Source: Neelides folsomi (taxonomy: Eukaryota; Arthropoda; Collembola; Neelipleona; Neelidae). Taken from it: 64,000 nt of DNA. Shown here one piece after another: positions 26,330 through 36,729 of this stretch. The notes beneath the pieces were generated by a model. That model ran no database searches. It saw only the letters and a list, made by a program, of their open reading frames with translations, and was not told the origin of the DNA. The stretch lies in NCBI GenBank assembly GCA_034687125.1, contig JAQGBZ010000196.1, positions 54,138-118,137 on the forward strand. Reading direction: 5' to 3'. Every line of letters begins with the position of its first letter. The stretch's first letter is position 1. A program made the position numbers and the translations under genes.

Positions 26330-28267
26330 ATGTTTTTGAAAATATTTACAATATTTATTATGACACAACTACGAACTTTATATTCATTTCCGAATATTTT
26401 TATTGATCAAACAATGCTGAATTATAAATTATTTATTAAAAGTGATACTTTTTGCAAAATATTAATTAATTTTCAAAACATCGTGATTATTGATGAAGAA
26501 AATATTGGAATCAATATTGAAGAAATTTCATTACAAAATTCTCCTATTCGTTTATTAATTTCCAATAAAAATGATTCGAAAGTGAGCAAACCTTTGAATA
26601 CTATCAATAAAATAAGCGGGCATTCAACCCTCGTAATTGTCCCATGCAAAAAATTTACACAATCTTTGGACAATTTATTAAATAATATTTTTTCTAAACG
26701 TGAAAATCCCACTTTGAGAAAAGATGAAGATTCATTTTTATTTATTTTTAATAAACAAATTGCAGATGATTTTTTACCGCTAAGCTCTTTGAATATAAAA
26801 TATCAGATATTTTTTAATTTCGAATCAAAAGAATTTTCAAGTATTTGTTATTATTGTGCCAATAGATCGTCGAATTTAGTCAAGATCACAGTTAATAAAA
26901 TTATCAATGATCAAAAACTGTTTCCAGACTTTGAAAATTTTTATGGAAAAATAATAATTGTTTCGGTTCCTATTAGAATAATTTGGGGCGTTGAAATTGG
27001 AATTATTAATCAAAAATGGGTGCCTAAACGTGGGCAGTATATAGCTTTATTGTACGAAATGGAAAAAATATTTAATTTCACTCTTGATGTTATGCCTGGT
27101 TCCAATGGAGGAGGTTCTGGACTTTTCAAAAATGGAACTTGGAATGGCGCCCTTGGTGATATTTCTTACAAAAGAGCACATCTTGCGGCCATTATTGCAC
27201 AAATTCAAATTCGCCGTCGCCATTTTAGTTTTTCAGCGCCAATTTCATATTGCCAACTTACATTTACTACAAACACTCCGAAACAAATTTTCACTTGGAC
27301 TTCTTTATTTTGGCCATTTTCAATCGAAGTATGGCTTGGAACAATTTTATCAATAATTGCTACAATATTTACTTTTTCCATTTTCAAATTAATTTTTACT
27401 TATGCCAAACGAAATGACAATATTAAACCAAATAATTCCAAAGTTGATATAATAATTGAAAACTCTTTTGACGTATTTGCATTATACATGGAACAAGGGC
27501 TGAGAACACCTCCAAGAGAAAATTCATGGAAAATATATTTTTGTATATTTTTATTTTTTGTTCTCATAATTAACACTGGATATAAATCAAAACTAGTCAC
27601 ATTTTTAGCATTTCCTCAAGTTGAACTTCCACCTTTGACTTTTACAGAGCTTGTGAATTCAGAATTTAAATGGGGACTAGAAGGTGCGTCAATTGGTGGG
27701 GCATTTATAGATAATTTAAAAAATACTTCTTCTTCAACCTATATAAAACTGAGAAAAGGAATGACAATTGTGAAAGAAACAATTCCATGCATTTTGAAAT
27801 CAGTGAATGAAAAGTTTGGATGTATTTTATTCAAATCGATGGCTGAATATATCGGATATAAAAATTTTACCCAGCAGTTTATTAAGAAGAATTTAGCTAT
27901 TGCACCGACATCTACATTTTTTATTCCTGTGGGATGGGCCATGGAAAAGAGAGCTGTTTTTAGAAGCAATTTTGATAGAGTTATTCATGCTTCTACTGAT
28001 ACGGGATTGTTGAATAAATGGGAAATTGACGATTATAATGAATTGAAAAGAAAACGGATTAAATGGGAAAACAAAGAAAATTTAACTTCGCAGCATTTAG
28101 ATTTTGAAACCGACGAACCACAAAAGCTTGCATTAAAAAATTTTAAAGGACCATTTTTACTATTGATATTTGGATATATTTTGGCAAGTTTTTATTTTAT
28201 TTATCAAAAAATTGAAAAAACTTTATTTTTGAATGTAAAAATTTCGAAATTTAAAATTTTATTATAA
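26330..28267 (+). CDS. Divergent ionotropic receptor (IR), chemosensory
   Basis: Single open frame of 645 residues without introns. The layout is that of an arthropod ionotropic receptor derived from ionotropic glutamate receptors: hydrophobic start (MFLKIFTIFIM), a divergent extracellular N-terminal region, then a split ligand-binding domain (S1 from about residue 212, with VPIRIIWGVEIG). A first membrane segment lies near 320-360 (WPFSIEVWLGTILSIIATIF), then a pore region with WKIYFCIFLFFVLIINTGY. S2 follows, with a final membrane segment near 615-638 (PFLLLIFGYILASFYFIYQ). Canonical glutamate-binding residues are not obvious, as expected for tuned, divergent IRs. IRs form cation channels with IR25a/IR8a-type co-receptors. 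Lack of introns fits lineage-specific, retro-duplicated divergent IR clades. The neighbouring gustatory receptor is another chemoreceptor but shows no sign of shared regulation. Confidence 0.85.
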   Translation: MFLKIFTIFIMTQLRTLYSFPNIFIDQTMLNYKLFIKSDTFCKILINFQNIVIIDEENIGINIEEISLQNSPIRLLISNKNDSKVSKPLNTINKISGHSTLVIVPCKKFTQSLDNLLNNIFSKRENPTLRKDEDSFLFIFNKQIADDFLPLSSLNIKYQIFFNFESKEFSSICYYCANRSSNLVKITVNKIINDQKLFPDFENFYGKIIIVSVPIRIIWGVEIGIINQKWVPKRGQYIALLYEMEKIFNFTLDVMPGSNGGGSGLFKNGTWNGALGDISYKRAHLAAIIAQIQIRRRHFSFSAPISYCQLTFTTNTPKQIFTWTSLFWPFSIEVWLGTILSIIATIFTFSIFKLIFTYAKRNDNIKPNNSKVDIIIENSFDVFALYMEQGLRTPPRENSWKIYFCIFLFFVLIINTGYKSKLVTFLAFPQVELPPLTFTELVNSEFKWGLEGASIGGAFIDNLKNTSSSTYIKLRKGMTIVKETIPCILKSVNEKFGCILFKSMAEYIGYKNFTQQFIKKNLAIAPTSTFFIPVGWAMEKRAVFRSNFDRVIHASTDTGLLNKWEIDDYNELKRKRIKWENKENLTSQHLDFETDEPQKLALKNFKGPFLLLIFGYILASFYFIYQKIEKTLFLNVKISKFKILL

Positions 28268-29131
28268 TATAATAAGAAATTTCCCTGTATTTTTCTAATA
28301 GAGGGTTTCCCTATCAAGAGGGTGTTTTTTACCTTCTCCTTCCCTTTACTGACGCAGCAAGACAATGGGACGTTCAAGGGAAACCCTACGAAGTTCTTTC
28401 CGTAATTTCTTGTTTTTGGTTGTTTGGGAAAAATAAATGTAAGACCTGCGCGGAAGGTTCCCAATCTGAAAGCTAGAACATTACGTTTCCTTCAATAATC
28501 CTATGCAACGCGCAACCAAAAAGAGCTCCCTTGCTTTTTAAGACATTTTTGCCCGATAGATGATACAAGTGCGCTCTAGGCAAGGGGACCTCAAGGATAT
28601 GCTACGGAAACCTTCAATATATTATTGGGTTTTATGTTAAAATGAAATTTACCGAATAAAGTTTTTGTTATAAAATATGTAAAATATTCTTATTGTTAAT
28701 CATACTTAATTAACACTAGCATTCATAAATACCATGTACCTGTAATCATTTATTATATTACATAGTAATATTTTATAACGCGAGTCATGTAATGGGAAGT
28801 ATCATTTAATTTAAGTATAATCGATAAAACCGTCTACTATTTCCTGTTAATTCTAAATGACAACAATATTTAATTATTTTTTGAAAAATTTTGATCCTTA
28901 AGATTGATAAAATTTAACATTTAATTTTCGTTTCAAATCATTGTCATTGTCATTCGCCTTTATCCAATAAATAATAAATGTTTTTCTTTTTCAAATCAAA
29001 TTGAGAAATTATACACGAAATCAAATTACTGATATCTAACATCTACAGTTATTTTTAGTTACATTATTTTTGAAAATTTTACAAAACTTTCACATCATAA
29101 AATATTATTTCGATTCATTCTTTTATTTTAC
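28268..29131. repeat. Intergenic DNA with decayed inverted-repeat sequence
   Basis: Spacer after the ionotropic receptor. A perfect 11-bp inverted pair lies at 28302-28312 (AGGGTTTCCCT) and 28377-28387 (AGGGAAACCCT). The GC-richer block at 28.28-28.62 kb contrasts with the AT-rich flanks and looks like an old non-autonomous mobile element. It is followed by ACCGAATAAAGTTTTT, also seen near 25.77 kb. No gene was seen. Confidence 0.4.
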
Positions 29132-29394
29132 TCAATGTTTTGAAATACACAAAGGTACATGCTCCCGAAACCAATCTAGGCATGCACTTCGGGGCTTTAG
29201 CGTCATATCAAGATTTGAATGTCTCAAATTGCCTCAAGCAATTATCTTTTACTCCGTTTAGAAAAAAATTAAAGAGAAAATGTTCAAAACGTTATAAAGG
29301 GCAATTGAGAAATTCAAATATTAATATGACGCTAAAGTCCCGAAGTGCACTGCTAGGTTGGATTTGGGAGTACACAAAATGTTTTAAAATTGGA
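29132..29394. mobile_element. Fold-back (MITE-like) element
   Basis: Two imperfect inverted arms. The left arm, 29132-29234, contains GCACTTCGGGGCTTTAGCGT. The right arm, about 29309-29394, reads back as GCACTTCGGGACTTTAGCGT. Arms of roughly 90-100 nt flank a spacer of about 75 nt with no coding capacity. This structure is typical of non-autonomous fold-back elements. It ends about 40 bp before the gustatory receptor ATG, so it may form part of that promoter or 5' UTR. The open frames read through it are artefacts. Confidence 0.75.
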
Positions 29395-29436
29395 AAGCGT
29401 GAGCATTTAATAATAAAACAAATATAAATTTCTACC

Positions 29437-30816
29437 ATGGAAAATTTTAATTCTGAAACTATCAGATTAGCTTCAAATTATTTAATCGTAGCAAATCATT
29501 TAAAATTATTTCCTTACGTTTGGGATTTCAAGATTCAAAAATTTTCGACCTCAATTATTAACATTTTGTTAACGTATTTTTCAATCTTTATTTGTGTTAC
29601 GCTTATAATTTTTCATAATATTCGTTGGATTTTAGAAATACGTTTCAACACCGAACTTAATTTAGAAGCCAAAATTTATTTGGCATTTCAAATATTGAAT
29701 TTCACCCAAATCAACATTTTTGTAATTAATTTTTTTATTAATGATTATAAAATCAAACCAATTTTTATGCAATTATTCGGTAAACTCTTTGGATATAAAT
29801 TTTCATAATGATTAAACAAAGAAAATGCTAATTAATTTTAAATGTTTAATTGTAGATCAAAACAAAAATCCCGTAGAACAAACGAGATTTGAAACAGTAC
29901 TTGGCTATTTTTTAAGTACAACATTGGTTATAGAACCAATTGTATTTTTCTTAATAGCCGCCTTGAGGGAACCGTTTCCAAAAATTTGGATTCATTTTTT
30001 CAACATCGAACAGCAATTTGGGTTTGCAATATCTAAAATACTTCACGTTGTAAGTGAAATATTTATGCTCTATTTTGGAGATATTGCTGTCAAATTACAA
30101 TGCATTGTCTTATATGCTAGTTTGGACCAAATTAGGTCCAACATTCAAAAATTAAAGTAAGCTAAAATAAAATCATAAATTTTCTAATAAATATCATATA
30201 AATTTTTCATGTTTAAAATTGTAAAACTTTACACAATTATGTTAAAATATATTTACTTTGACTAATTTTCTATAAAGCGAATATTAAATATTAAACCATT
30301 AAATGAAATGAATTTATTAAAAATAATAACAGAATTGCAGTCACTAAATTATGCGGAATAAACGATAGTGCAACTATTAAAAAGAAATTTGACATTTTGA
30401 AAGCTTTTCGTGTAAACCAAATTCACATCATTCGTCTGCGAATGTTTGCAAGTTTTTTTTCGCTCATTAACTTTACAATGAGTTTATTTTTCGTCTCAGG
30501 AATGTTTTGCAGCATCAGACTACATTCCAAAATTTCAGCATCAGTCATTTCTCTCATTATTTTTAACGCTTTTTTTTCCGTCCTTTTCGTTTATAAAACT
30601 AACATTAAAGCGAATGACATCATCTTTGAATCAAATGAGCTTAAAAGAATTTATAAAATATTGTACTTTAGAAACAAATTAGATCAAATGATAGGGAATT
30701 CAATCTCATGTTGTAATATTAAAATCGACCCTTATGGAATCATGGGAAAACATAATTTGGTAGCTTTTTTCTTATTCTCATTTGAAGCACTTATAAGTTT
30801 GCTTGTGAATACTTAA
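29437..30816 (+). CDS. Gustatory receptor family chemoreceptor (seven-transmembrane)
   Basis: Three exons, 29437-29779, 29856-30156 and 30333-30816, join in phase to 375 residues. The first frame appears to stop at 29806, but the donor CG/GTAAAC at 29780 and acceptor TTGTAG at 29855 remove that stop, so the gene looks intact. The protein is highly hydrophobic with about seven membrane segments and few charged residues outside loops, the pattern of arthropod gustatory/odorant receptors. The C-terminal part, with a KHNLVAFFLFSFEALISLL stretch, corresponds to the conserved last membrane helix, although the classical TYhhhhhQF ending is not evident. These receptors are ligand-gated cation channels in sensory neurons. 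Confidence is higher for the class than for the subfamily. A fold-back element sits just upstream. Confidence 0.7.
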
Positions 30817-31181
30817 AATTCCAATTCCATTTACCATCACAATTTCAAATATATTAATTTCCGATTGATTTCAGTATGGGATAAGTCTTATTACATAATA
30901 TGTATTTAATTTTCATTGTTTAATTTCTTTACATGATTTTTCCAGCCCAATATTGATAAAATAAAAGGTCATTGAGAATCATTCATAATCAATTTACATT
31001 GGCCTACAATTTGTATCAACTGTGGCTAAACTCTTTTAGTTAACAATAGAAAAAAAATGTATAGACATTAATGTAATGTATTATTACAATGTAGCATAAT
31101 AAATAAATGTTAGATATAATATATGTGAGTAGTAAATAAAAATCCTAAAATGATTTATCGCTATCTTATTTCGACGTTTCA
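30817..31181. other. Short spacer before the subtilase
   Basis: 365 bp of AT-rich intergenic DNA between two plus-strand genes. No motif or gene recognised. Confidence 0.5.
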
Positions 31182-31259
31182 ATGAAAATCATATTGCTCC
31201 TAAATAATCTAATTATTATAAATATTGAATACTTTCTATCATTCAATAAGACAATCGAA

Positions 31260-32642
31260 ATGAAATTAATTTCATTACAGTTTGTATTTTTTCTTATTGA
31301 TTTTTCCCATTCTACTGAAAATTCTATTTTTCCTCACAAGATTGATTTGAATCTGATAAACAAATTAAAAAATCAAGAGAACGCAAATTTAATCATCTCA
31401 TTTGGGTCTATTGAATCGATTCTACACAAAATCAACAATCAAAATTATTACACACGCGAAGACCGCCTCAATAATTTATATAATTCTTTAACGAACCACG
31501 CTCAAGATTCTCAAGAAAACGTAATTCGAAACCTCCAACGCGAGAATTTAAAATTTAAATCATTTTGGGTCACTAATCAAATATTCATTAAAAATGCCAA
31601 TTTGTCAACAATCTCCTTCCTGGAACAATTTACAGAAATCATTTCCATTGCAGAAGAAATTGTATTTCCAAGTGCATCAAAATCTCACAAATTAATTCAA
31701 AATGTCAAACGGTCAATAAATGCCGAATGGGGAGTTGAGAACGTTGACGCTCCTCAAGCATGGGCTCTGGGATTCAAAGGTCAAGGAGTCAAAGTTGGAA
31801 TAATTGACACAGGAATCAGATGGACTCATGAAGGCTTTAAAAACAAAATGGCCAACGGTTATTATTGGTTCGATCCTACAACGCTAAATCCTGTTCCTTA
31901 TGACGACACCGGATTCGGAACTCATTCAACGGGAGTTATTGTCGGATCTCCCAATATGGGCGTCGCCCCTGAAGCAAAATACATTTCCTGTTTGGGATGT
32001 CCAGAAGGAGCTTGCAGTCAAAGTAATTTAATTGCATGTGGTCAGTTCATAACATGTCCGCATGATACAAATGGCGCAAATCCAAATTGTGCTCAAGCGC
32101 CCGATATAGTCTCAAATGGATGGTTGAACGAAAGAGGCCAAACATGGTATAATGACGTCATTGATACATGGCGTGTCGCAGGAATTCTCCCAATATTTTC
32201 TGTTGGGAATAATGGACCTGCATGTGGAACTGTTAACTCTCCGGGGGACAATTTAAAAGTTATTGGAGTTGGCGCCATTCCTCAAGCTAATAACGTTTTC
32301 CCGCCTTCCTCCAGAGGGCCGTCATCTTTTGGCGGAGTTATTAAACCTGATTTTGTTGCTCCGGGATTAAACGTCGTTTCGGCTTCGCATACTTCAGACA
32401 ATGCTTATGCGACTTATTCGGGGACATCGTTGGCTGCTGCGCACTTGACCGGAGTAGTGGCCATTTTAAAATCGAAGAATTTAACAAGTGATTATTTTAC
32501 TATTTTGAATGCAATGAGAGCTGGAGCTGGATTTGTGACATCAACAGGACAAGATTGTGGTGGAATTGATGATGAAAAATTACCAAATAATAATATTGGA
32601 GCTGGAAGAGTTTCCGCTTTAAAGTCCCTTGATCACGTTTAA
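31260..32642 (+). CDS. Secreted subtilisin-like serine protease (S8), intronless
   Basis: Open frame of 460 residues from the ATG at 31260, chosen because it begins with a clean signal peptide (MKLISLQFVFFLIDFSHS). An in-frame ATG at 31182 would add 26 residues. A propeptide runs to about residue 151, where KR precedes the catalytic domain. The full triad is visible: Asp183 in GIIDTGIRWTHEGF, His222 in GFGTHSTGVIVG and Ser390 in SGTSLAAAHLTG. The oxyanion Asn317 lies in SVGNNGP. The frame reads WGVENVDAPQAWALGFKGQG before the Asp motif, as in bacterial bacillopeptidase-F-type enzymes. Several extra cysteines (about residues 244-277) suggest disulfides. There are no introns, unlike most neighbours with 3-12 exons. 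Possible horizontal acquisition is discussed in the findings. Likely role: extracellular or digestive proteolysis. Confidence 0.9.
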   Translation: MKLISLQFVFFLIDFSHSTENSIFPHKIDLNLINKLKNQENANLIISFGSIESILHKINNQNYYTREDRLNNLYNSLTNHAQDSQENVIRNLQRENLKFKSFWVTNQIFIKNANLSTISFLEQFTEIISIAEEIVFPSASKSHKLIQNVKRSINAEWGVENVDAPQAWALGFKGQGVKVGIIDTGIRWTHEGFKNKMANGYYWFDPTTLNPVPYDDTGFGTHSTGVIVGSPNMGVAPEAKYISCLGCPEGACSQSNLIACGQFITCPHDTNGANPNCAQAPDIVSNGWLNERGQTWYNDVIDTWRVAGILPIFSVGNNGPACGTVNSPGDNLKVIGVGAIPQANNVFPPSSRGPSSFGGVIKPDFVAPGLNVVSASHTSDNAYATYSGTSLAAAHLTGVVAILKSKNLTSDYFTILNAMRAGAGFVTSTGQDCGGIDDEKLPNNNIGAGRVSALKSLDHV

Positions 32643-32791
32643 AAATATTCATTGTTTTGTAATAAATATATTTTTTTAATTAAAAAATATTATTTATTTT
32701 TGCAGTTTTATTATAATCTATATTTGTCATTTTTTATTGTAATAAGATGATTATGTAAAATTATAAAAAATAAACAAAATTGGAATGATTT

Positions 32792-35003
32792 TTAATATCG
32801 ATTTACAAGTACGACCGAATATGGGTGAGTTTTGAGAGTAAATGTCACTTTGGGATTTAAAGTTGGTTTTTCTCCTTCAGCAAATATCGTATTAAATGTA
32901 GAATAAATTCCCATTATGAATAAAAACAAAGAATCTCTTGCAAGGTTTTCTCCAAAACAAGCGCGTTTTCCTGAAGAGAAAGAAAGCAAATTGTCGACTT
33001 TTTTCATACAAGTTCCATCTTCGTTGATGAAGCGTTCAGGGCGGAAATTCTCTGGGTCTCCCCAAATCTTCTCATCATGATGAACTCCATAAACATTTGA
33101 CACTAAACCCCAACCCTTTTTTATTTTGAATCCTTTAAATTGAACGTCTTTAGTTGCTGCGTGCATCACTCCATTTGGAAATATTGTAGATTTTCGAAGA
33201 ACTTCCAAAATTAATGCTTCAGTATAAGGCATCCTTTAATTAAATATTTAAAAATCCTTTAAAAATATTATAATAACACAATTTATGAATTATTTTGTAG
33301 TTAATAATTAGATACTTAATTTATTAGAACAAACACAGATATAAAATGTTAAAAATAAAATGTTGAAATAAAATCAAATTCAATTACATTGGTCTGTCTG
33401 AAAGAGCGGGTCTTCTTGATTTCCCCACAACGGTATCAATTTCAATTTGTAATTTTACTTGTATTTCGGTATAATGAGTTAAATATAAAATTGCCCAACT
33501 TAAAGTAGAAGTTGTTGTGTCAGAACCAGCAGCAAATAAATCTAAATGAAAGAATTGTTAATAAAATAATATTAAATTCATAAAAATATCAGTAAATTCA
33601 TTTTAATTTAGTTATTTTTAAATAAATATTATACGAACCCATTACGACCCCTATGAGTGTTTTTTCTGAAATTCAAAATATTAATTATAATCTTCAAATC
33701 ACAGTTAATTTATTCTATTTTAATGGGATATTAGAAAAACTACTTCCTTCTTCTTTATAAAAAGATGAATTTGGATTGGTGGTTTTCTTAATTTCTTTTA
33801 TATAAGAGTCAATAAAATCTCTGGGAACTTCGCTTTCCTCTTCTTTGTATTTCTCCCAATGTTCTTCGATAGGCCTTTCGATTGTATTTCGAAGGAAGTC
33901 GACAAAAGTGAGATATTTTCTCCAGCCAGTTAAACCAGGAGCAATTTTGGTCAACGAAGGCCAAAACATTGCAATTGGATTGATTTCGTTTAAAGCTCTG
34001 AAAAAATTAAATTTACAATTCTAATTTATTAAAATAATGAATATTTAAAAATTAAAATAAATTAAAATATATGATTCACTTTTCAAATCCGATGAACATT
34101 TCGTTTAAAAGCGGATTTGAATGAGAAAATCTCTCTCCGGTCACAATGAACCAAATGGAATTTAAAATTGCAAAATTAAATCTCTCGTCTAAATTTAAAG
34201 GTTCTCCCACTTTGCTCTTGCAATATTCAATGAATTCATTGACTTCTTCCATGATAATTGTTTCCATTGTGTGTTTGCCAAATCCGAAATCTCGCAATTG
34301 CCTTAAAGTAAATCTTCTCTGTTCATTCCAATGGGTTCCTTCGGCCATTAAAACTCCTCGTTTTCCTCCTCTTAAAACATTAATTGCTTCGAAATTTGGA
34401 CGACCGCACAATTCAGGAATATTAAATGCTTCTTTAATTGAGTCCAAGTCATTCAACATAATTATACTAAATTAAAAAACCAAACAAATAGACTAAATTA
34501 ATGTAAATGTATGTATGTATAAAATATTATAAAATATTTACTTTATTTATTGCTTACTTGAGCGATATTATTTTATATCTAAATATATTTCCATATTTAT
34601 TTGCCCACTCACAGCAACGAATGTGAGGATTGATTCCAAGTTGGAAAATATTTCCGATAATTGGAAAAGGATATGGTCCTATAAAACATAATAAGTAAAC
34701 ATTGCATTTTGTAATATTCATATGTTATTATATTATTTTTAATATACCAATATAATATTTTATCGAGGATCAAGATTTTGAATTCAAATAAATATACTTT
34801 AAAACTAAATTTATTTGATATTATTGATTATAAAATAACAATCTTATTTTAAATAAATATTGCTATTTGAAAATAAATGTAAAATAATTATTTAAACCTG
34901 GGATTTTCTGTGAATTTGTATTATTAAATTTTCTATACCAGATATAGGCAAACAAAGTTAATATTGCCAATAATAAATATTTTAAGTAATTAATGTCAAT
35001 CAT
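32792..35003 (-). CDS. Cytochrome P450, CYP2 clan
   Basis: Seven exons in translation order: 35003-34898, 34678-34558, 34466-34080, 33997-33744, 33665-33639 (27 nt), 33541-33388 and 33233-32792. All join in phase to 496 residues, a normal microsomal P450 length. An N-terminal membrane anchor (about residues 6-23) is followed by the proline-rich hinge PGPYPFPIIGN. Later come the I-helix AGSDTT (303-308), ExxR at 360-363, the PERF motif and the haem loop FSSGKRACFGENLAR with the haem-ligating Cys442. The enzyme would be an NADPH-cytochrome-P450-reductase-dependent monooxygenase of the endoplasmic reticulum. The sequence style is CYP2 clan, which in arthropods includes hormone-synthesis and detoxification members, and I cannot say which. 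The donors at 34897 (GTTTAA) and 33743 (GTAGTT) are weak but are fixed by phase. Confidence 0.93.
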
Positions 35004-35669
35004 TTTAAATTCAAATATCAACGAATTGTGTAGACTTTAGCAAAATTTACACTATCTTTCGATCTTAAGTGTTATCTACAGATGATTGAGCGTATGTCTC
35101 TTTGAATTATTCGACCTTCAATTTAATTCAATGCCAAAATCATTCATAGCCAGTGGAATTTATATAATATTAAAGTACCTAATATTTATTTATATTTATA
35201 TTTTAATGTATTCGTATCATAATACCTAATACGTTAAATAGGTATATATCTAACATTTAAAGAAAATATGAAAAAATAGTTATATGTTAAAATATTATAT
35301 ACAAACATCTTAATGTTTTTTTCAAAATTAATTTCCTAAAATAAAGTTAATATATAATTGATTTCCGATTTTATCAAAATAATACATATCTGAGATTTAC
35401 TATATACTATATATAAGAGTCTGTCAACCACTGCCCTTTTTCGGGTAATGGTTGTCCGTTTTAGGCCCATCATCTGGACCTTGACCCAATTATCTTAATT
35501 TGTATCACTGGAAATAATAAGACGGTTTGTTCAAACTCATGGGTAAAGAAATCGTGAATAAACATTAATTATAAATTGCTACTTTGGAATTTATTTTTAT
35601 TAATCGATATGAAAAATTAAGATTTTACTAATTCACTCAGATTTTATAACTTAAATTCTGACCAAACAC
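35004..35669. other. Spacer upstream of the P450, with a small hairpin
   Basis: AT-rich sequence expected to contain the P450 promoter. A short GC-richer patch at about 35420-35490 contains an imperfect inverted repeat (CAACCACTGCCC ... GGGTAATGGTTG, about 35425-35454). No gene seen. Confidence 0.45.
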
Positions 35670-36600
35670 AGAAATTTTTACTGTTTCGGGTTTTATGGGA
35701 CATCTTGCAAATATGACTTTCATAAATTCACTGGATATTCAACAATGCCAAGTCGTGATTATGAACATGTTAAACTTTCTTGTAGAAATCATCCACCATA
35801 TAATTTTATTTGTGGGAAAAGTGGAAAATGCGTATGGAAAAATGGTACATTCACCTATTACTACCAATCGAGTCCTAATGAGGTTTTTCTCACAAATAAA
35901 AAAGTGTTTACAAGAGGAGGATATCAAAATTCATCGGATTATCCTGATAGGATGGATGACAACAATGGCGCATGTCTGTATGAATATAAAATTAAATTAA
36001 TACCTAGCAATAATATTATAATCAGATCTAATAACTTATGATACATTTAAAAATATTTTAAACATTTTTACAATGTATTATAATTTATCTACTAAAATAT
36101 AAAATATAATTAATGGGAAAATAATATTTACTGTTTTCATGATTATTACCCATTGCAATCGAATAAAGATGGCAAGTGCATTAAAGAGATGGCAAGTGCA
36201 TTAAAGATTATGCCGAACATAATGACCCGTGAGTAAAGGGTTCGAAAGAAAAGCCTGAAATTTGTCATCCAAAAGAAAATTTCCATTGCAAGGAAGTTAA
36301 TGGTGAATGGAGTTGCGTTTGTAAATATGAATATAATTGGGATCCAAACACTTATAAATGCAAAAAAGTGATGGAAATATTGAGGTTTTTGGAGGCGCGT
36401 GCAAGAAACCTCCAAAGAAAAAACTGAAGAATGTGATCACTTTACCCTATTTGTAAAACACAGACTGGTTCCGAAGGTGGAATTTGCGAATGTATGGAAG
36501 ACTACTAGCCAAATCCTAATTATGACACTAATAATGAATATCCTTGTATCGAAGAATATAAACAATTATGTGAGGACTGAATCTTTTAAAATTGTACTCA
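35670..36600 (+). pseudogene. Broken EGF-like, cysteine-rich secreted protein gene
   Basis: Recognisable EGF-like pieces lie in shifting frames. One open piece (from about 35676 to 36041) contains YCFGFYGTSCKYDFHKFTGY and LSCRNHPPYNFICGKSGKC. A second (about 36249-36371) reads KPEICHPKENFHCKEVNGEW then SCVCKYEYNWDP, a typical EGF spacing. A third (about 36440-36560) reads PICKTQTGSEGGICECMEDY and then hits a stop. Between pieces 1 and 2 a direct 20-bp duplication (36168-36187 repeated at 36188-36207) shifts the frame, and a TGA follows near 36231. No splice sites rescue these joins, although piece 1 could be a real exon. I read this as a decaying member of a cysteine-rich extracellular protein family; the original function is unknown. 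Confidence 0.6.
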
Positions 36601-36729
36601 TCATCATTAATAAATGAATTATTGATAACAAACATATTATATTATTAAAGTTACGTGTTATAAATTAAATATCTGTAAATATTGATTTAATTCGAAAAAT
36701 AATTTTAATAGTTAAATATTTAAAATTTC

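Noticed and set aside
27084-27356. Second frame inside the ionotropic receptor
   Set aside because: Shadow of the 645-codon receptor frame.
29140-29427. Plus-strand 95-codon frame
   Set aside because: Reads straight through both arms of the fold-back element.
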